DNA from: JBJTUH01 sp044346175
GTDB taxonomy: Bacteria; Cyanobacteriota; Vampirovibrionia; Vampirovibrionales; JAJTHC01
Direction of reading: 5' to 3'
DNA: 64,000 bases
Assembly (NCBI GenBank): GCA_044346175.1
Contig: JBIIZQ010000007.1
Span: 1-64,000 of the forward strand
Shown here: positions 52,150 through 60,524 of the stretch, piece by piece
How the letters are laid out: each line of letters starts with the position of its first letter
How positions within the stretch are numbered: the stretch's first letter is position 1
Notes under the pieces: generated by a model
What the model was told of the DNA's origin: nothing
What the model saw: the letters and a program-made list of their open reading frames with translations, nothing else
The model's database searches: none
Translations under genes and position numbers: made by a program

Positions 52150-53427
52150 CTATGCCTTAGGGGCAGCTGCGGGTACAGCAGGTTGTTGTGGCTGTTGAGA
52201 GGCAGGTTGCACGGCAGGTGCCGCAGGCTGTTGGGTTGCAACGATAGGCTCAGGTAACTGTAACCCTTGCCCCTGTAAACCTAGGTTGGCACTGTCTCTG
52301 ATGGACTGCAACACAGGGTCATCCCCCTTGAGCTTACTTGCCTGTGTCAAGAGCTGTTTCATCGTTGCTTCTTGAGGCTTATTGATAATTCTCAAAGCCT
52401 GAACTGAAGCATCCAACATCATGGGAGACTCTGTTTTACTATTCAAGATATTCCCAATTAACCCTGTAACAGGCACGGTTGCTTGAGGTTGTGCATCGCC
52501 AGCTTGTTTGGCAAGAGCGGCCATGTTAATCAAAGCCAACTGACGAATGAGGTCAACATCCATACGTTTGGTCGGGTCAAGTTTAGTCGTATCTGTTTTA
52601 ACGATATTCGTTAAAATCCCTGAAGTATTAGGGGTACTGCTACGGGTGAGATACACTTCTTTTAAAGCGTCAAATACGGGTTGAGGCTGCTCCAGAGGCG
52701 ATTGACTAAGCACCGCATCAAGTTGTTCTGGAGCAGCATTAGCGAAAGGGCGCTCTACTACAGGTTGTCCTCCTTGTGCAGGGGCTTGGGCTTGCGCTGG
52801 TGCTTGTGCAGGGGCAGGCATTGGCTGTTGCTCAGGAGTAGGTTGGGCTGCTGGTTGAGGCTGAGGTACTTCAGGCGTTACGGCAGCACCATACGGAGGC
52901 TGTGCCATCCCTTGAGCCTCAGAAGGAAGAGGGCGAGGAGGCTGCTGTTCAGCAGTGACGGGAGCTTGGGCAGGTTGAGCTTGTTTGAGTTCAGCCACTT
53001 TCGCCAAGTAAGCAATCCGCTTCATTTCAGCATCTTGATAACTCTTAAGTGCATCTTGGTAACGACCCATTAAGTCCTGTACACCCTCACCAGCGTCTTT
53101 AGCAGCAGGGTCTTTTACACCTACTTCTTTAGACATGGCGGCTTTATTAGAAAAGGACACCGAATCTTGTCCATCAGGCTTAGGAGTACCCTCTGATGAC
53201 TGCTTAACAGAAGGCGTAAAGGTGTCTTCTGAAGCCATCGTTTTCAGGGCTTCTGCTTTTGTTTTTTGAGCTTCAATTTTTTGAAGCGGGTCTTGTGCTT
53301 GGGTTTCAGAGAGTTCGGGGTTGAAAATCTGAATCATGACAGCAGAATTATTATACCCTGTCGGAGCATCTTTGAGGGGAAGTGTACGACCTGCTGGAGG
53401 GCTTACGGTAGGGGGTGTCACAGCCAC
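52150..53427 (-). CDS. Ala/Pro/Gln-rich protein with helical-repeat-like C-terminal domain, 425 aa
   Basis: Not recognised as a named family. Residues 1-110 are polar and disordered. About 115-150 is a charged helix (LMGRYQDALKSYQDAEMKRIAYLAKVAELKQ). About 150-225 is a Pro/Ala/Gln repeat (PAPAQAPAQAQAPAQ). About 230-375 holds several helices of 30-35 residues (LDAVLSQSPLEQ, PVFDALKEVYLTRSS, LIRQLALINMAALAKQAG, LDASVQALRIINKP), which look like HEAT-type repeats. The tail is again Pro/Gln/Ala-rich. It could be a scaffold protein. There is no signal peptide. It is convergent with the VWD-like gene and shares its terminator. Confidence 0.8.
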   Translation of the reverse strand: MAVTPPTVSPPAGRTLPLKDAPTGYNNSAVMIQIFNPELSETQAQDPLQKIEAQKTKAEALKTMASEDTFTPSVKQSSEGTPKPDGQDSVSFSNKAAMSKEVGVKDPAAKDAGEGVQDLMGRYQDALKSYQDAEMKRIAYLAKVAELKQAQPAQAPVTAEQQPPRPLPSEAQGMAQPPYGAAVTPEVPQPQPAAQPTPEQQPMPAPAQAPAQAQAPAQGGQPVVERPFANAAPEQLDAVLSQSPLEQPQPVFDALKEVYLTRSSTPNTSGILTNIVKTDTTKLDPTKRMDVDLIRQLALINMAALAKQAGDAQPQATVPVTGLIGNILNSKTESPMMLDASVQALRIINKPQEATMKQLLTQASKLKGDDPVLQSIRDSANLGLQGQGLQLPEPIVATQQPAAPAVQPASQQPQQPAVPAAAPKA

Positions 53428-53738
53428 AGTGAAAATCTTTCCTAACTTCTAAACGAACCACAAACAAGAAATGGAGAGAAAAAACAAAAACATTGACGAA
53501 CTTACGGACAAACTCAACAAAAGTTAAGGTACTGAATCACCGAATCATAGGCACGACTGCTAAATATCGAAGTCTGGCTCGATGTGCATCACACACAGAC
53601 ATTAGAATGAAATATAAAAGGTAAAAAAATTGTGCTATGAAAGACTGTCAAACATTTGTGAATACAACCTACGAAAAGCTTTTTGTGCGACCCAAGGTAG
53701 CAATGCTCCCACTAAAGACTTCTAAACTTATGTACAAG

Positions 53739-53794
53739 CACTGTCTTTGAAGCACTGTCTTTGAAGCACCATCCTTGAAACACTGTCCTTGAAA
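53739..53794. repeat. 14-bp tandem repeat, four copies
   Basis: CACTGTCTTTGAAG occurs twice exactly (53739-53752, 53753-53766). CACCATCCTTGAAA (53767-53780) and CACTGTCCTTGAAA (53781-53794) follow. The period equals that of the unrelated repeat at 6247. Confidence 0.9.
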
Positions 53795-54027
53795 GAAGCT
53801 TTCGTCGGAGCCTCATACACCCTACTAGCACTGACTATAAAATCAGTATTTGGGGCATGTGTACTTTGAGAACACGTTTACGTTGAGAACCAGCACATAA
53901 AACAAAAGCTTTATTATTCATGTAACAACAGTTTAGAAGAAGCACAAGTAAAAAACTGCCACACATGTTCAAAAGGGTCTAAAATGACACACAATTGTAA
54001 CATTACTTAATATTTACCTGAAAACCT

Positions 54028-54081
54028 AAAAAGCCCCTTAGCACACATCATGAACGCCACATGAGTGCCAAGGGTCTTTTT
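54028..54081 (-). terminator. Terminator after the 130-residue gene
   Basis: AAAAAGCCCCTTAGCAC (54028-54044) and GTGCCAAGGGTCTTTTT (54065-54081) pair over most positions with two or three mismatches. On the minus strand it ends in a T-rich tract. Confidence 0.75.
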
Positions 54082-54120
54082 AAAGCAAGCCGAAAGCCTA
54101 CGACACCAGACATTAAGGAA

Positions 54121-54513
54121 CTATTTATTTCGATGAAAAGACGCATTACCTTGCGGGAAAGCACAAATAACAGAGTCCTCACGCTCTACATAACAACTAC
54201 CCTCGGGAGTCGGATAGCCATTCGCCCATTGTCTGACAGTGTCATCACTCACAGGACGACCCTTCACATCAGTACCCGACCCAGACTTAAAAGGATACCA
54301 GCGTGCTGCATCATTGCGCTTTAATACGCCCAAACCCCTTTGAGGATTATCTCCGAGTAGCCCTGTAAAGGTTGCCCCTACTTGGGCAATCAGCGTGTTT
54401 TTTTGATGTGTCGTTGCAGAAAGGGACTGCTCATTGCGTTTACCTGTCGTAAAAGATGAAACAGGGGCATGATTTTGTAAGGAGGGAGAATAAGTCATAT
54501 TACCTATCATCAT
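54121..54513 (-). CDS. Small hypothetical protein, 130 aa
   Basis: Not recognised. A soluble protein with no signal peptide or membrane helix. Residues 1-40 are Ser/Thr/Asn-rich and probably disordered; about 42-60 (IAQVGATFTGLLGDNPQRG) is the most hydrophobic stretch. The C-terminal half has two Cys (GSCYVEREDSVICAF) about ten residues apart, which could form a disulfide or bind metal. Near-complete Trp/Tyr motifs such as RWYPFKSGSG and RQWANGYP suggest a small folded domain. It starts ATGATG with AAAGGT upstream and has its own terminator. Confidence 0.72.
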   Translation of the reverse strand: MMIGNMTYSPSLQNHAPVSSFTTGKRNEQSLSATTHQKNTLIAQVGATFTGLLGDNPQRGLGVLKRNDAARWYPFKSGSGTDVKGRPVSDDTVRQWANGYPTPEGSCYVEREDSVICAFPQGNASFHRNK

Positions 54514-54711
54514 AAATACCTTTTTTTAAAAGTAGGACGATAAAACACTTAATAGTCAGTAAACAATCTGTAACAAATTTAAAATCTATTATTATAAAAA
54601 CATTTTTTTGGAATACGTTGCCTCCCTTCTCAAGAGGGCTTGATTTGGCGTATATTGTAAGCATGAATGATGTAGTTTATCCTGCTCTTTTTTAAAGAAA
54701 GCTTTGATGTG

Positions 54712-55116
54712 ATGATGTTTACAATCGAAAACCCTCTCGTGAGCTTCCCCAAACTGCGTTGTTGGGCTGTGGTAGGCGTGAGTGATAACCGAGAAAAATA
54801 CGGAAATATTATCTTCCGAGCCTTACGAGATGCAGGGTATCGTGTCTATGCCATACACCCTAAACTAACCGAAGTAGAAGGTGAGAAGGTCTATCAACAT
54901 ATTACTGAGCTACCCGAAGTACCTGATGTCGTTGATTTTGTCATTCCACCACAAGCTGTACCAGCCATGTTGGAAGAGTGTGCCACCCATGGCGTAAAAC
55001 GGGTATGGATGCAACCTGGGAGCGAATCCCCTGAAGCACTGGCATTGGCAAAAAATCTTGGCATTGAAGCCGTAAGTGATGCGTGTATTTTGATACAGCA
55101 ACAGCATTGGGAGTAA
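54712..55116 (+). CDS. CoA-binding domain protein (YccU-like)
   Basis: About 134 residues that form one Rossmann-type CoA_binding_2 domain. Conserved blocks are CWAVVGVSDNREKYGNIIFRALRDAGYRVYAIHPKL, VYQHITELPEVPDVVDFVIPPQAVPAMLEECATHGVKRVWMQPGSES and a final IEAVSDACILIQQ. This pattern is that of small stand-alone proteins related to the N-terminus of succinyl-CoA synthetase alpha; they bind CoA or a similar nucleotide and their role is unclear. The GTG at 54709 is in frame, but ATGATG from 54712 is preferred. Its stop codon overlaps the ribosome-binding site of the Nudix gene, so the two are co-translated. Confidence 0.94.
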   Translation: MMFTIENPLVSFPKLRCWAVVGVSDNREKYGNIIFRALRDAGYRVYAIHPKLTEVEGEKVYQHITELPEVPDVVDFVIPPQAVPAMLEECATHGVKRVWMQPGSESPEALALAKNLGIEAVSDACILIQQQHWE

Positions 55117-55121
55117 CGTTC

Positions 55122-55649
55122 ATGATGGGACAAGCCAACAGCCGTATTCGTGTTCGCACTGCGGGTATTTTGATTCATGAAAACCGTATTTTGGTTATGA
55201 AACAAAATAGCAACCCTTTCTGGGTTTTACCAGGGGGTACCTTAGAGCTGGGTGAAAGCCTGGAAGCCTGCCTGATACGTGAATTTAAAGAAGAAGTTGA
55301 ACTCAACGTCACCTGTGGAAAAATGGTGTCAGTCAGTGATTTTCTTGACCCCGAACCACTGAAAGAGGGGCAATCTCCTGAGTCGTTACGTCGTCATGTG
55401 ATTGACTTTTTATTTCCTGTGGCTTACCAAACAGGGCCACTGACTTGGGAAGCACCTTACCCCGAAAATATTCAGGATATTCAATGGCTCACAAAAGAGG
55501 CTTTTGAAGCCCAAGAACTACGACCACCTTTTTTTAAAACGCTTATTTTAACCCACTGGGATGCCATTGCAAACCCTGCATCTGACATTTTTACCCCCGA
55601 GTCTCTTGAGACCCTAGGGGGCTATAAAGTGATGTACCCCTTAGGCTAG
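55122..55649 (+). CDS. Nudix hydrolase
   Basis: 175 residues. The Nudix box GGTLELGESLEACLIREFKEEVEL (about 40-63) matches GX5EX7REUXEEXGU except that Glu replaces the late Gly. The metal-binding REFKEE core is intact. Preceding strands (RVRTAGILIHENRILVMKQNSNPFWVLPGG) are typical. Members hydrolyse nucleoside diphosphates linked to another group; the substrate is not predictable. GGGAG, which overlaps the upstream stop codon, fixes the ATGATG start at 55122 and excludes the longer frame from 55083. Pairing with a CoA-binding protein makes a CoA- or nucleotide-related substrate an attractive but untested idea. Confidence 0.95.
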   Translation: MMGQANSRIRVRTAGILIHENRILVMKQNSNPFWVLPGGTLELGESLEACLIREFKEEVELNVTCGKMVSVSDFLDPEPLKEGQSPESLRRHVIDFLFPVAYQTGPLTWEAPYPENIQDIQWLTKEAFEAQELRPPFFKTLILTHWDAIANPASDIFTPESLETLGGYKVMYPLG

Positions 55650-55671
55650 TCAAACTACCCTGAAAATGTTA

Positions 55672-55745
55672 CAATAACCTCATCAGTTGTCAGTGGCATG
55701 TTACCAAGAACGTGTTGCTCCTGATGAGGTTATTGATTTCAAGCC
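55672..55745. other. 15-bp perfect inverted repeat with 44-base loop
   Basis: CAATAACCTCATCAG (55672-55686) and CTGATGAGGTTATTG (55731-55745) are exact complements. The element starts 22 bp after the Nudix stop, in the 318-bp gap before the paralogous membrane-protein pair. No T-run follows at once (ATTTCAAGCC), so it is not a standard terminator. The rest of the gap (55746-55967) shows no gene. Confidence 0.7.
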
Positions 55746-55967
55746 AACGCCCCTATTTGATGCACTTTCTGTGTACTCGATAGCGTTTATCCTTACAGAA
55801 GTAAGGTGTGATCAAGCCGATTTTTGTTATTCAACCTTTTTCTATTCAACAGCGTACAATTTACCCCCCTCCCGCAGACATAGATGCGTCACGTCCCGAG
55901 CGTTTTAAGCTAAGAGATGTTCGCTTAGCTGTGTCCATTCAGTACGACTATAAAGCCCATCGTCACC

Positions 55968-56600
55968 ATGATTCGCTCACTGATTCGCTCCGCCCTCACC
56001 TATTTAGGTAAAACTGAAGATACCTTTCTTGCGATTGGTATAGGCTGTTTAACCAGTGCTTCGCTTCGACCACTCATTACCCTTCACAACAAAAAAGAAG
56101 CCCTTGCAGATAGGAGCTACGCAGCCAAACGAGAGTGTATTAACGGGTTTGTCGCATTCACGTGCGTACTTACGTTTTCAGAAGTTTTCAAACGTCTTGG
56201 CAATTGGGTATTTACACCAGCTTTTAAGCACTTACCCCATGATGCACGTATGGAGAAGCTCCGTGCCATGTCTATTTTATCAGGTGCGGTTGGCACTGCC
56301 GTATCCAACCTCGCCATCCCTAATATAGGCAATATGCTGATTGGTCCTGTAGATAAGCTATTTGGTAAAAAGCCGAATACAAGCATCCCTACCTCAAAAG
56401 CCGTTACGCTGACACCCCAACCCTTGCCCCAACCCTTGCATGGTAACACACAGGTTAATTTACTGAGTCAACCGCCTGCTCCCACGAGTATTTACACTGG
56501 AGAACCCATCATAACAAAGCTAAAGGCACCTGTTGTACCTACTTCTGCCTCACCTTTAACGGTCTCTATGCCAACATCCCAAGGAGGGTTACGTCTATGA
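55968..56600 (+). CDS. Hypothetical membrane-associated protein, paralogue of the next gene (210 aa)
   Basis: Not a family I know. Hydrophobic segments lie near 20-37 (FLAIGIGCLTSASLRPLI), 59-72 (GFVAFTCVLTFSEV) and 100-122 (AMSILSGAVGTAVSNLAIPNIGNMLI). A Pro/Thr/Ser-rich tail follows from about 135. The layout (hydrophobic helix, KKEALADRSYAAKRE, helix with SEVFKRLGNWVFTPAFKHL, Gly/Ala helix, then LIGPVDKLFGKK) is repeated in the downstream gene. The two therefore look like tandem duplicates. Its TGA overlaps the next ATG (ATGA), with GGAGGG inside its end, showing translational coupling. Confidence 0.82.
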   Translation: MIRSLIRSALTYLGKTEDTFLAIGIGCLTSASLRPLITLHNKKEALADRSYAAKRECINGFVAFTCVLTFSEVFKRLGNWVFTPAFKHLPHDARMEKLRAMSILSGAVGTAVSNLAIPNIGNMLIGPVDKLFGKKPNTSIPTSKAVTLTPQPLPQPLHGNTQVNLLSQPPAPTSIYTGEPIITKLKAPVVPTSASPLTVSMPTSQGGLRL

Positions 56601-57499
56601 TGGGCATACCGCTTTTCCCTCAGATGAAAAATCAACTCCTACACCTACGAGATTATTTGACCAGTCCTAAGATGGTCGAATTTTACCAAAAGCCTGGATT
56701 TTCAAAATGGGCTGTCACGGGGTTCATTCTTGCCAATATGGCGACATGGCCGCCTATCATCTTGATGGACAAAAAAACCCCTAAACACGAGCGAGAATAC
56801 GCTGCCGAGCGTCAGTTTTTTCAGGAAGTTTTGGGCTTAATATGCCACCTCAGTATTGCCAATAGCTTTGAGCGTATTACCCATTTTGTAACTGCCAAGG
56901 CTTTTGCCAAGGACATGTGGGTAAATAATCCCTACAAGCCTGGTAGCAAACTCAACATGGGCGAGTGGAAAACCTTTCGTCATGTGATTGATAAACTCAA
57001 TCCAGAAGTCGTACAGAAAATGGCGGCTGGAAATCCAGCAGCGAAATCTCTGCTCATTGAAACGCCCCAATTACTGAAAGGCGGTATTCGTGCAGGGAGT
57101 ATTTTAGGCTATGCACTTACCTTTGAGGTCGTAGCACCTTACATCAACAATCTGTATTTATCGCCTTTTCTAAAACTCACAAATAAAGCCCTCGATAAAA
57201 TCTCAGGAGGCAAGCTTCATCTCCCCACCCATGAAGACCGTGCTAAAGAAACCGTGAAATCATCCTCCAACCCCACCATGCCCGTGGTATCCCTACCCGC
57301 TAAACCATCCTCAGTGAGTAGTGTAAACCTAAACACACGCTCAAGCGGTGCCATAACACCTAGCTTTCAGGGTGCTTATACGGAGTCAATGAACACAGTC
57401 AATCGTTTTGAAGCCCCTGCTACTACGATGGCTCAATTGCCTTTAAAGCGTTCTTATACCACACCTCAATATAGCCCCAGAGAACGCTTAAGTCTTTAA
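56597..57499 (+). CDS. Hypothetical membrane-associated protein, paralogue of the previous gene (300 aa)
   Basis: Matches the upstream protein in order: a hydrophobic helix about 38-58 (AVTGFILANMATWPPIILM), DKKTPKHEREYAAERQ, then ICHLSIANSFERITHFVTAKAF and, after an insert of about 50 residues, AGSILGYALTFEVVAPYINNLYLSPFLKLTNKALDKISGG. The C-terminal 80 residues are Ser/Pro/Thr-rich and likely disordered. Function is unknown; conserved REYAAER/DRSYAAKRE between membrane helices is the best candidate motif. It starts ATGATG, four bases overlapping the previous gene, and its stop is three bases from the convergent His-rich gene. Confidence 0.83.
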   Translation: MMGIPLFPQMKNQLLHLRDYLTSPKMVEFYQKPGFSKWAVTGFILANMATWPPIILMDKKTPKHEREYAAERQFFQEVLGLICHLSIANSFERITHFVTAKAFAKDMWVNNPYKPGSKLNMGEWKTFRHVIDKLNPEVVQKMAAGNPAAKSLLIETPQLLKGGIRAGSILGYALTFEVVAPYINNLYLSPFLKLTNKALDKISGGKLHLPTHEDRAKETVKSSSNPTMPVVSLPAKPSSVSSVNLNTRSSGAITPSFQGAYTESMNTVNRFEAPATTMAQLPLKRSYTTPQYSPRERLSL

Positions 57500-57502
57500 G
57501 GT

Positions 57503-58456
57503 TCAACAAAGCTCGTAAGTCACACGTAATGCTTCCATTTCACGCCGTATCGCAGCTTGAAGTGCAAGGGTTTGTGTCATCGTAAAATGGTGTAATGCTT
57601 TCATAAATGCAGGGCTTTCAAGACGATGCCCCCATTGGTGATACAAGGTTTTTGCCTCAAGGGTATAGCCTGGCAATCCTTGCTGTTCAGCAAGCCAGTG
57701 GGTGAGCTGATACGCCAATACACTACGATTCAAAACACCATAGGGTAATACCCACAAGCCTTTACGTTCATGGATTATTTTTTTTCGTTCGGGGTCTACA
57801 AGCCCCATTTGAGCAAGCCCCCACACAAAGCATTTGAAACGAAAAGAACGTGTATTTTTAATATAGCCAGGTTGTAATTGACAGATATGAAGCCATGTTT
57901 CTAGCCACTGCTGTAATACGGCACTCTTCGTTTGTTTCCACCAGCCATGGCTCGCCTGAGGGTTGATGGCAAGTACAGGGTCTGGCGTGGTATAGCATCT
58001 TAACTGCTGTACTAACCAATCCCAATGCCCGTGTTTGCAAGGCAAAAGCCAAGCTTGAACCTTCTCGGCAATGTCTTGAACGTGTTGTGCTTCAAGGGAT
58101 ACATCTTTTTTAAAGCCATCAGGCACTTCATAAGGGTAGGCTCCTGTTTCAGGCAAAAGGCTTGTAGAAGGTACAGTAGGTGGTAATGGGGTATGGAAAG
58201 CCGCTTCAGCAGGTGTGACATCTGTCGCATGACTATGACTCACGGGCAGCGCTTGGCGAGAGGTCAATGCACTGAGGTCATCCTGATGATGTAAGACCTC
58301 AGGGGGCATCATGAACAAGGCTTCTGGAGATGGGGGTAGCTCTTTGGAGGATGCCGTTGCATACGACATACGAAAACTATCCTCAGGATGAGGTTCTTCA
58401 GAGGTATGTGGATGCAATGGCGGATGATGCGCGTGAGAATGCGGATGTTTCATCAT
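57503..58456 (-). CDS. His-rich N-terminus protein with unknown helical domain, 317 aa
   Basis: Residues 1-25 contain nine His among Pro and Glu (MMKHPHSHAHHPPLHPHTSEE), a likely metal-binding or buffering tail. Residues about 30-120 are disordered and Pro/Ser-rich. The C-terminal 190 residues are Trp-, Leu- and His-rich helices (AEKVQAWLLPCKHGHWDWLVQQLRCY, VLQQWLETWLHICQLQPGYIKNTRSFRFKCFVWGLAQMGLVDPERKKIIHERKGLWVLPYGVLNRSVLAYQLTHWLAEQQGLPG). They may be a small nucleic-acid- or protein-binding domain; I do not recognise it. No signal peptide. It starts ATGATG and is convergent, almost touching, with the paralogue pair. Confidence 0.76.
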   Translation of the reverse strand: MMKHPHSHAHHPPLHPHTSEEPHPEDSFRMSYATASSKELPPSPEALFMMPPEVLHHQDDLSALTSRQALPVSHSHATDVTPAEAAFHTPLPPTVPSTSLLPETGAYPYEVPDGFKKDVSLEAQHVQDIAEKVQAWLLPCKHGHWDWLVQQLRCYTTPDPVLAINPQASHGWWKQTKSAVLQQWLETWLHICQLQPGYIKNTRSFRFKCFVWGLAQMGLVDPERKKIIHERKGLWVLPYGVLNRSVLAYQLTHWLAEQQGLPGYTLEAKTLYHQWGHRLESPAFMKALHHFTMTQTLALQAAIRREMEALRVTYELC

Positions 58457-58594
58457 AAGTCACAAGGGATTCAGGGCATAACATGGTACAAACGTCACCA
58501 AAGCGTAAAAACCAATCAATACAGGTATACAAAAATAAAAACAATGTACCAAGCTAAATTGTTATTCACAACTTGAAAAGCCAGCTTCATAGCG

Positions 58595-58610
58595 TTACAA
58601 TGGGTTGTAA
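58595..58610. promoter_or_regulatory. TTACAA-N4-TTGTAA palindrome
   Basis: Exact complementary hexamers four bases apart, between the divergent His-rich and SulP genes. The arms are the same words as in the sites at 11004 and 50418 but in everted order. Possibly a regulator site; the AT-rich context weakens it. Confidence 0.3.
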
Positions 58611-58720
58611 TCATTTTGCTTGATGTATTCAATAAGGCGATGTTTTCTCAAGCAAAACTTAACAATTTATCTTGAATCATCCCAAATGGATTCGTCATCT
58701 CGTAACAGGGGGTACATTTT

Positions 58721-60493
58721 GTGGTTGCTACTGTCTTACGTCCATATTTGCCGAAGCGTCAAACATGTATTCCTATCCCCCCCTTAAAATTCGGATGGGA
58801 AACCCTAAAAAAAGATAGCCTTGCAGGGTCTGTGACAGGCTTAATGGCAATTCCTCTCACAGTGGGAATTTGCTTGATGTCAGGCTACCCCATTCAAACG
58901 GGTTTATACACGGTGATTTGTGCCTGTCTTGTGAGTTTTATCGTTTCGTTCTTTAGAAAAGGAAACTATACGGGTACTCCTGGCATTGCAGCTGGTGTAG
59001 CACCTGTACTGGCTTTAGGGATTCAGCAATTTGGGTTCCATAATATGCCTTTTCTGATTTTTCTCACATCTTGCTTCGAGTGTTTAATATGGCGGGGAGG
59101 CTGGGAAAAATATATTTTAAAGGCAGTTCCAGCTTATCTCGTAGAGGGTTTACTCGCAGGGGTTGGTATCAAAATATTTCTAAAATTCTTGCCCTATACC
59201 TATGCAACCGTGAGTTCAACTATAGGCAGTGAATGGTTTACCCAAGAAAAGCTACAAGTACTGGGTATTTCAGCCGTATGCGGATGGGTCTTTTTGTACC
59301 TATTTAGCAAGTTTAAAAAAACCAGTCCAGGGATTCCCTATATTGTCACCATTGTGATGAGCGTTATGATTGCACAGTATATCCAGGTGCCGATGTTGCA
59401 TATCGAGAGCTTCCCACTAACGTTTAAACTACCAACCCCTCATATTGATACAAACCACCCTCTAATCATCGTAAGTATGCTTGCCTATGCCCTCATGCTT
59501 GCAAGTATCGATGTGATTGAGCAAGTCATGAGTAATGTCGCCATTGAAAAGCTTGACCCTCTCAAACGCCCTACAAACACGAACAATAGTTTAATTGCCA
59601 TATGGACTGCCAACATGATTTCAAGCTTCTTTGGGGGCATGACAAACCTTGACGGGCTGGCTAAAAGCACCACGAACACAATGGCTGGGGCTGTGAGTAA
59701 GGTCTCTAACCTTTTTACAGCGGGCGTTTTAACCTTTTTTGTCATGAACCATCAATACCTAGAGTACCTCCCGAAATTTTCTCTCGCAGTTTTGATGCTT
59801 TTTTCAGGATGGAAAATGATTGTTGGTATTCTGCACGTCGCCGGGCAAGGAAAATATGCCTTCATGCTTTCGGTATTCTGTGCCTTGTTTGTTTGGAAGC
59901 ACGGTATTTTTGAAGGACTCCTCGTCGCTTTAGCCATTCACGCTGCTATTACTTATGTGATTTACAGGCATCGTAATACCCCCCTGCTGGAAATGCTCAA
60001 AGCATTTACCAACAAATTTGTGGAACCCACCATGGAGCTTGAGCTAGGACACACGATTGTTGAAACGGATGAACTTACAGGAGGTAAACGTTACCGCTCC
60101 ATTCGTAAACTCCCCTCTGACCAAAAAAGTTTAACCTTATTCATCCGAGAGTGGGGACATGCCATTAACAGTCATAACTTACTGAATATCGTCAATCATT
60201 ATGACTACGATGCCCTTTTATGGGGAACTTTTGCCAACCATCTGGGGAGTGGACACATCCCGATTAAAACCTACTTTGAACATCTGCTTGAACTCAACGA
60301 ACTACAAGTAACTTTTCAAGAATACGAAACCAGAAGTTACGGTGACATTTTTATTCAGTCTGGTACCTATGAGTTTAGTCATACAAAGAAAGGGGAGTGT
60401 CATCGTGTGCCAGCCCGCTACTCCTTCGTATGCAAAAAGTATAAAAACAGTTGGTGCATTTTAGAACACCACTCTTCCGTATTTCCTGCTTAA
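58721..60493 (+). CDS. SulP-family anion transporter with C-terminal NTF2/SnoaL-like domain instead of STAS
   Basis: Residues about 25-440 form a SulP/SLC26 transport core. It begins FGWETLKKDSLAGSVTGLMAIPLTVGICLMSGYPIQTGLYTVI, followed by GNYTGTPGIAAGVAPVLALG, SIDVIEQVMSN, FFGGMTNLDGLAKSTTNTMAGAVSKVSNLFTAG and KHGIFEGLLVALAIHAAITYVIYRHR. Substrates of the family include sulfate, bicarbonate and carboxylates. SulP proteins normally end in a STAS domain. Here residues about 471-590 instead look like an NTF2-like (CaMKII-association/SnoaL) fold: FIREWGHAINSHN, DALLWGTFANHLGSG, IKTYFEHLLELNELQV, SGTYEFSH, RYSFVCKKYKNSWCILEHHSSVFP. GTG start with AGGGGG eight bases upstream. The SPFH gene follows after 31 bp. 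Confidence 0.92.
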   Translation: MVATVLRPYLPKRQTCIPIPPLKFGWETLKKDSLAGSVTGLMAIPLTVGICLMSGYPIQTGLYTVICACLVSFIVSFFRKGNYTGTPGIAAGVAPVLALGIQQFGFHNMPFLIFLTSCFECLIWRGGWEKYILKAVPAYLVEGLLAGVGIKIFLKFLPYTYATVSSTIGSEWFTQEKLQVLGISAVCGWVFLYLFSKFKKTSPGIPYIVTIVMSVMIAQYIQVPMLHIESFPLTFKLPTPHIDTNHPLIIVSMLAYALMLASIDVIEQVMSNVAIEKLDPLKRPTNTNNSLIAIWTANMISSFFGGMTNLDGLAKSTTNTMAGAVSKVSNLFTAGVLTFFVMNHQYLEYLPKFSLAVLMLFSGWKMIVGILHVAGQGKYAFMLSVFCALFVWKHGIFEGLLVALAIHAAITYVIYRHRNTPLLEMLKAFTNKFVEPTMELELGHTIVETDELTGGKRYRSIRKLPSDQKSLTLFIREWGHAINSHNLLNIVNHYDYDALLWGTFANHLGSGHIPIKTYFEHLLELNELQVTFQEYETRSYGDIFIQSGTYEFSHTKKGECHRVPARYSFVCKKYKNSWCILEHHSSVFPA

Positions 60494-60524
60494 GTCCCCC
60501 TCATCAAGGAGCAACCAACCCCTC

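Larger units (their letters stand above)
53428..54120. other. 693-bp intergenic region with tandem repeat and terminator
   Basis: Between two minus-strand genes. Contains the 14-bp tandem array at 53739-53794, a CTTTGAGAAC/CGTTGAGAAC pair near 53868-53890, TGTAACA words near 53931 and 53997, and the terminator at 54028-54081. No convincing gene: the plus-strand frame at 54061-54324 is antisense to the 130-residue gene. Confidence 0.6.

Noticed and set aside
54061..54324. 87-codon plus-strand frame
   Set aside because: Antisense to the 130-residue gene and its terminator, with no ribosome-binding site.
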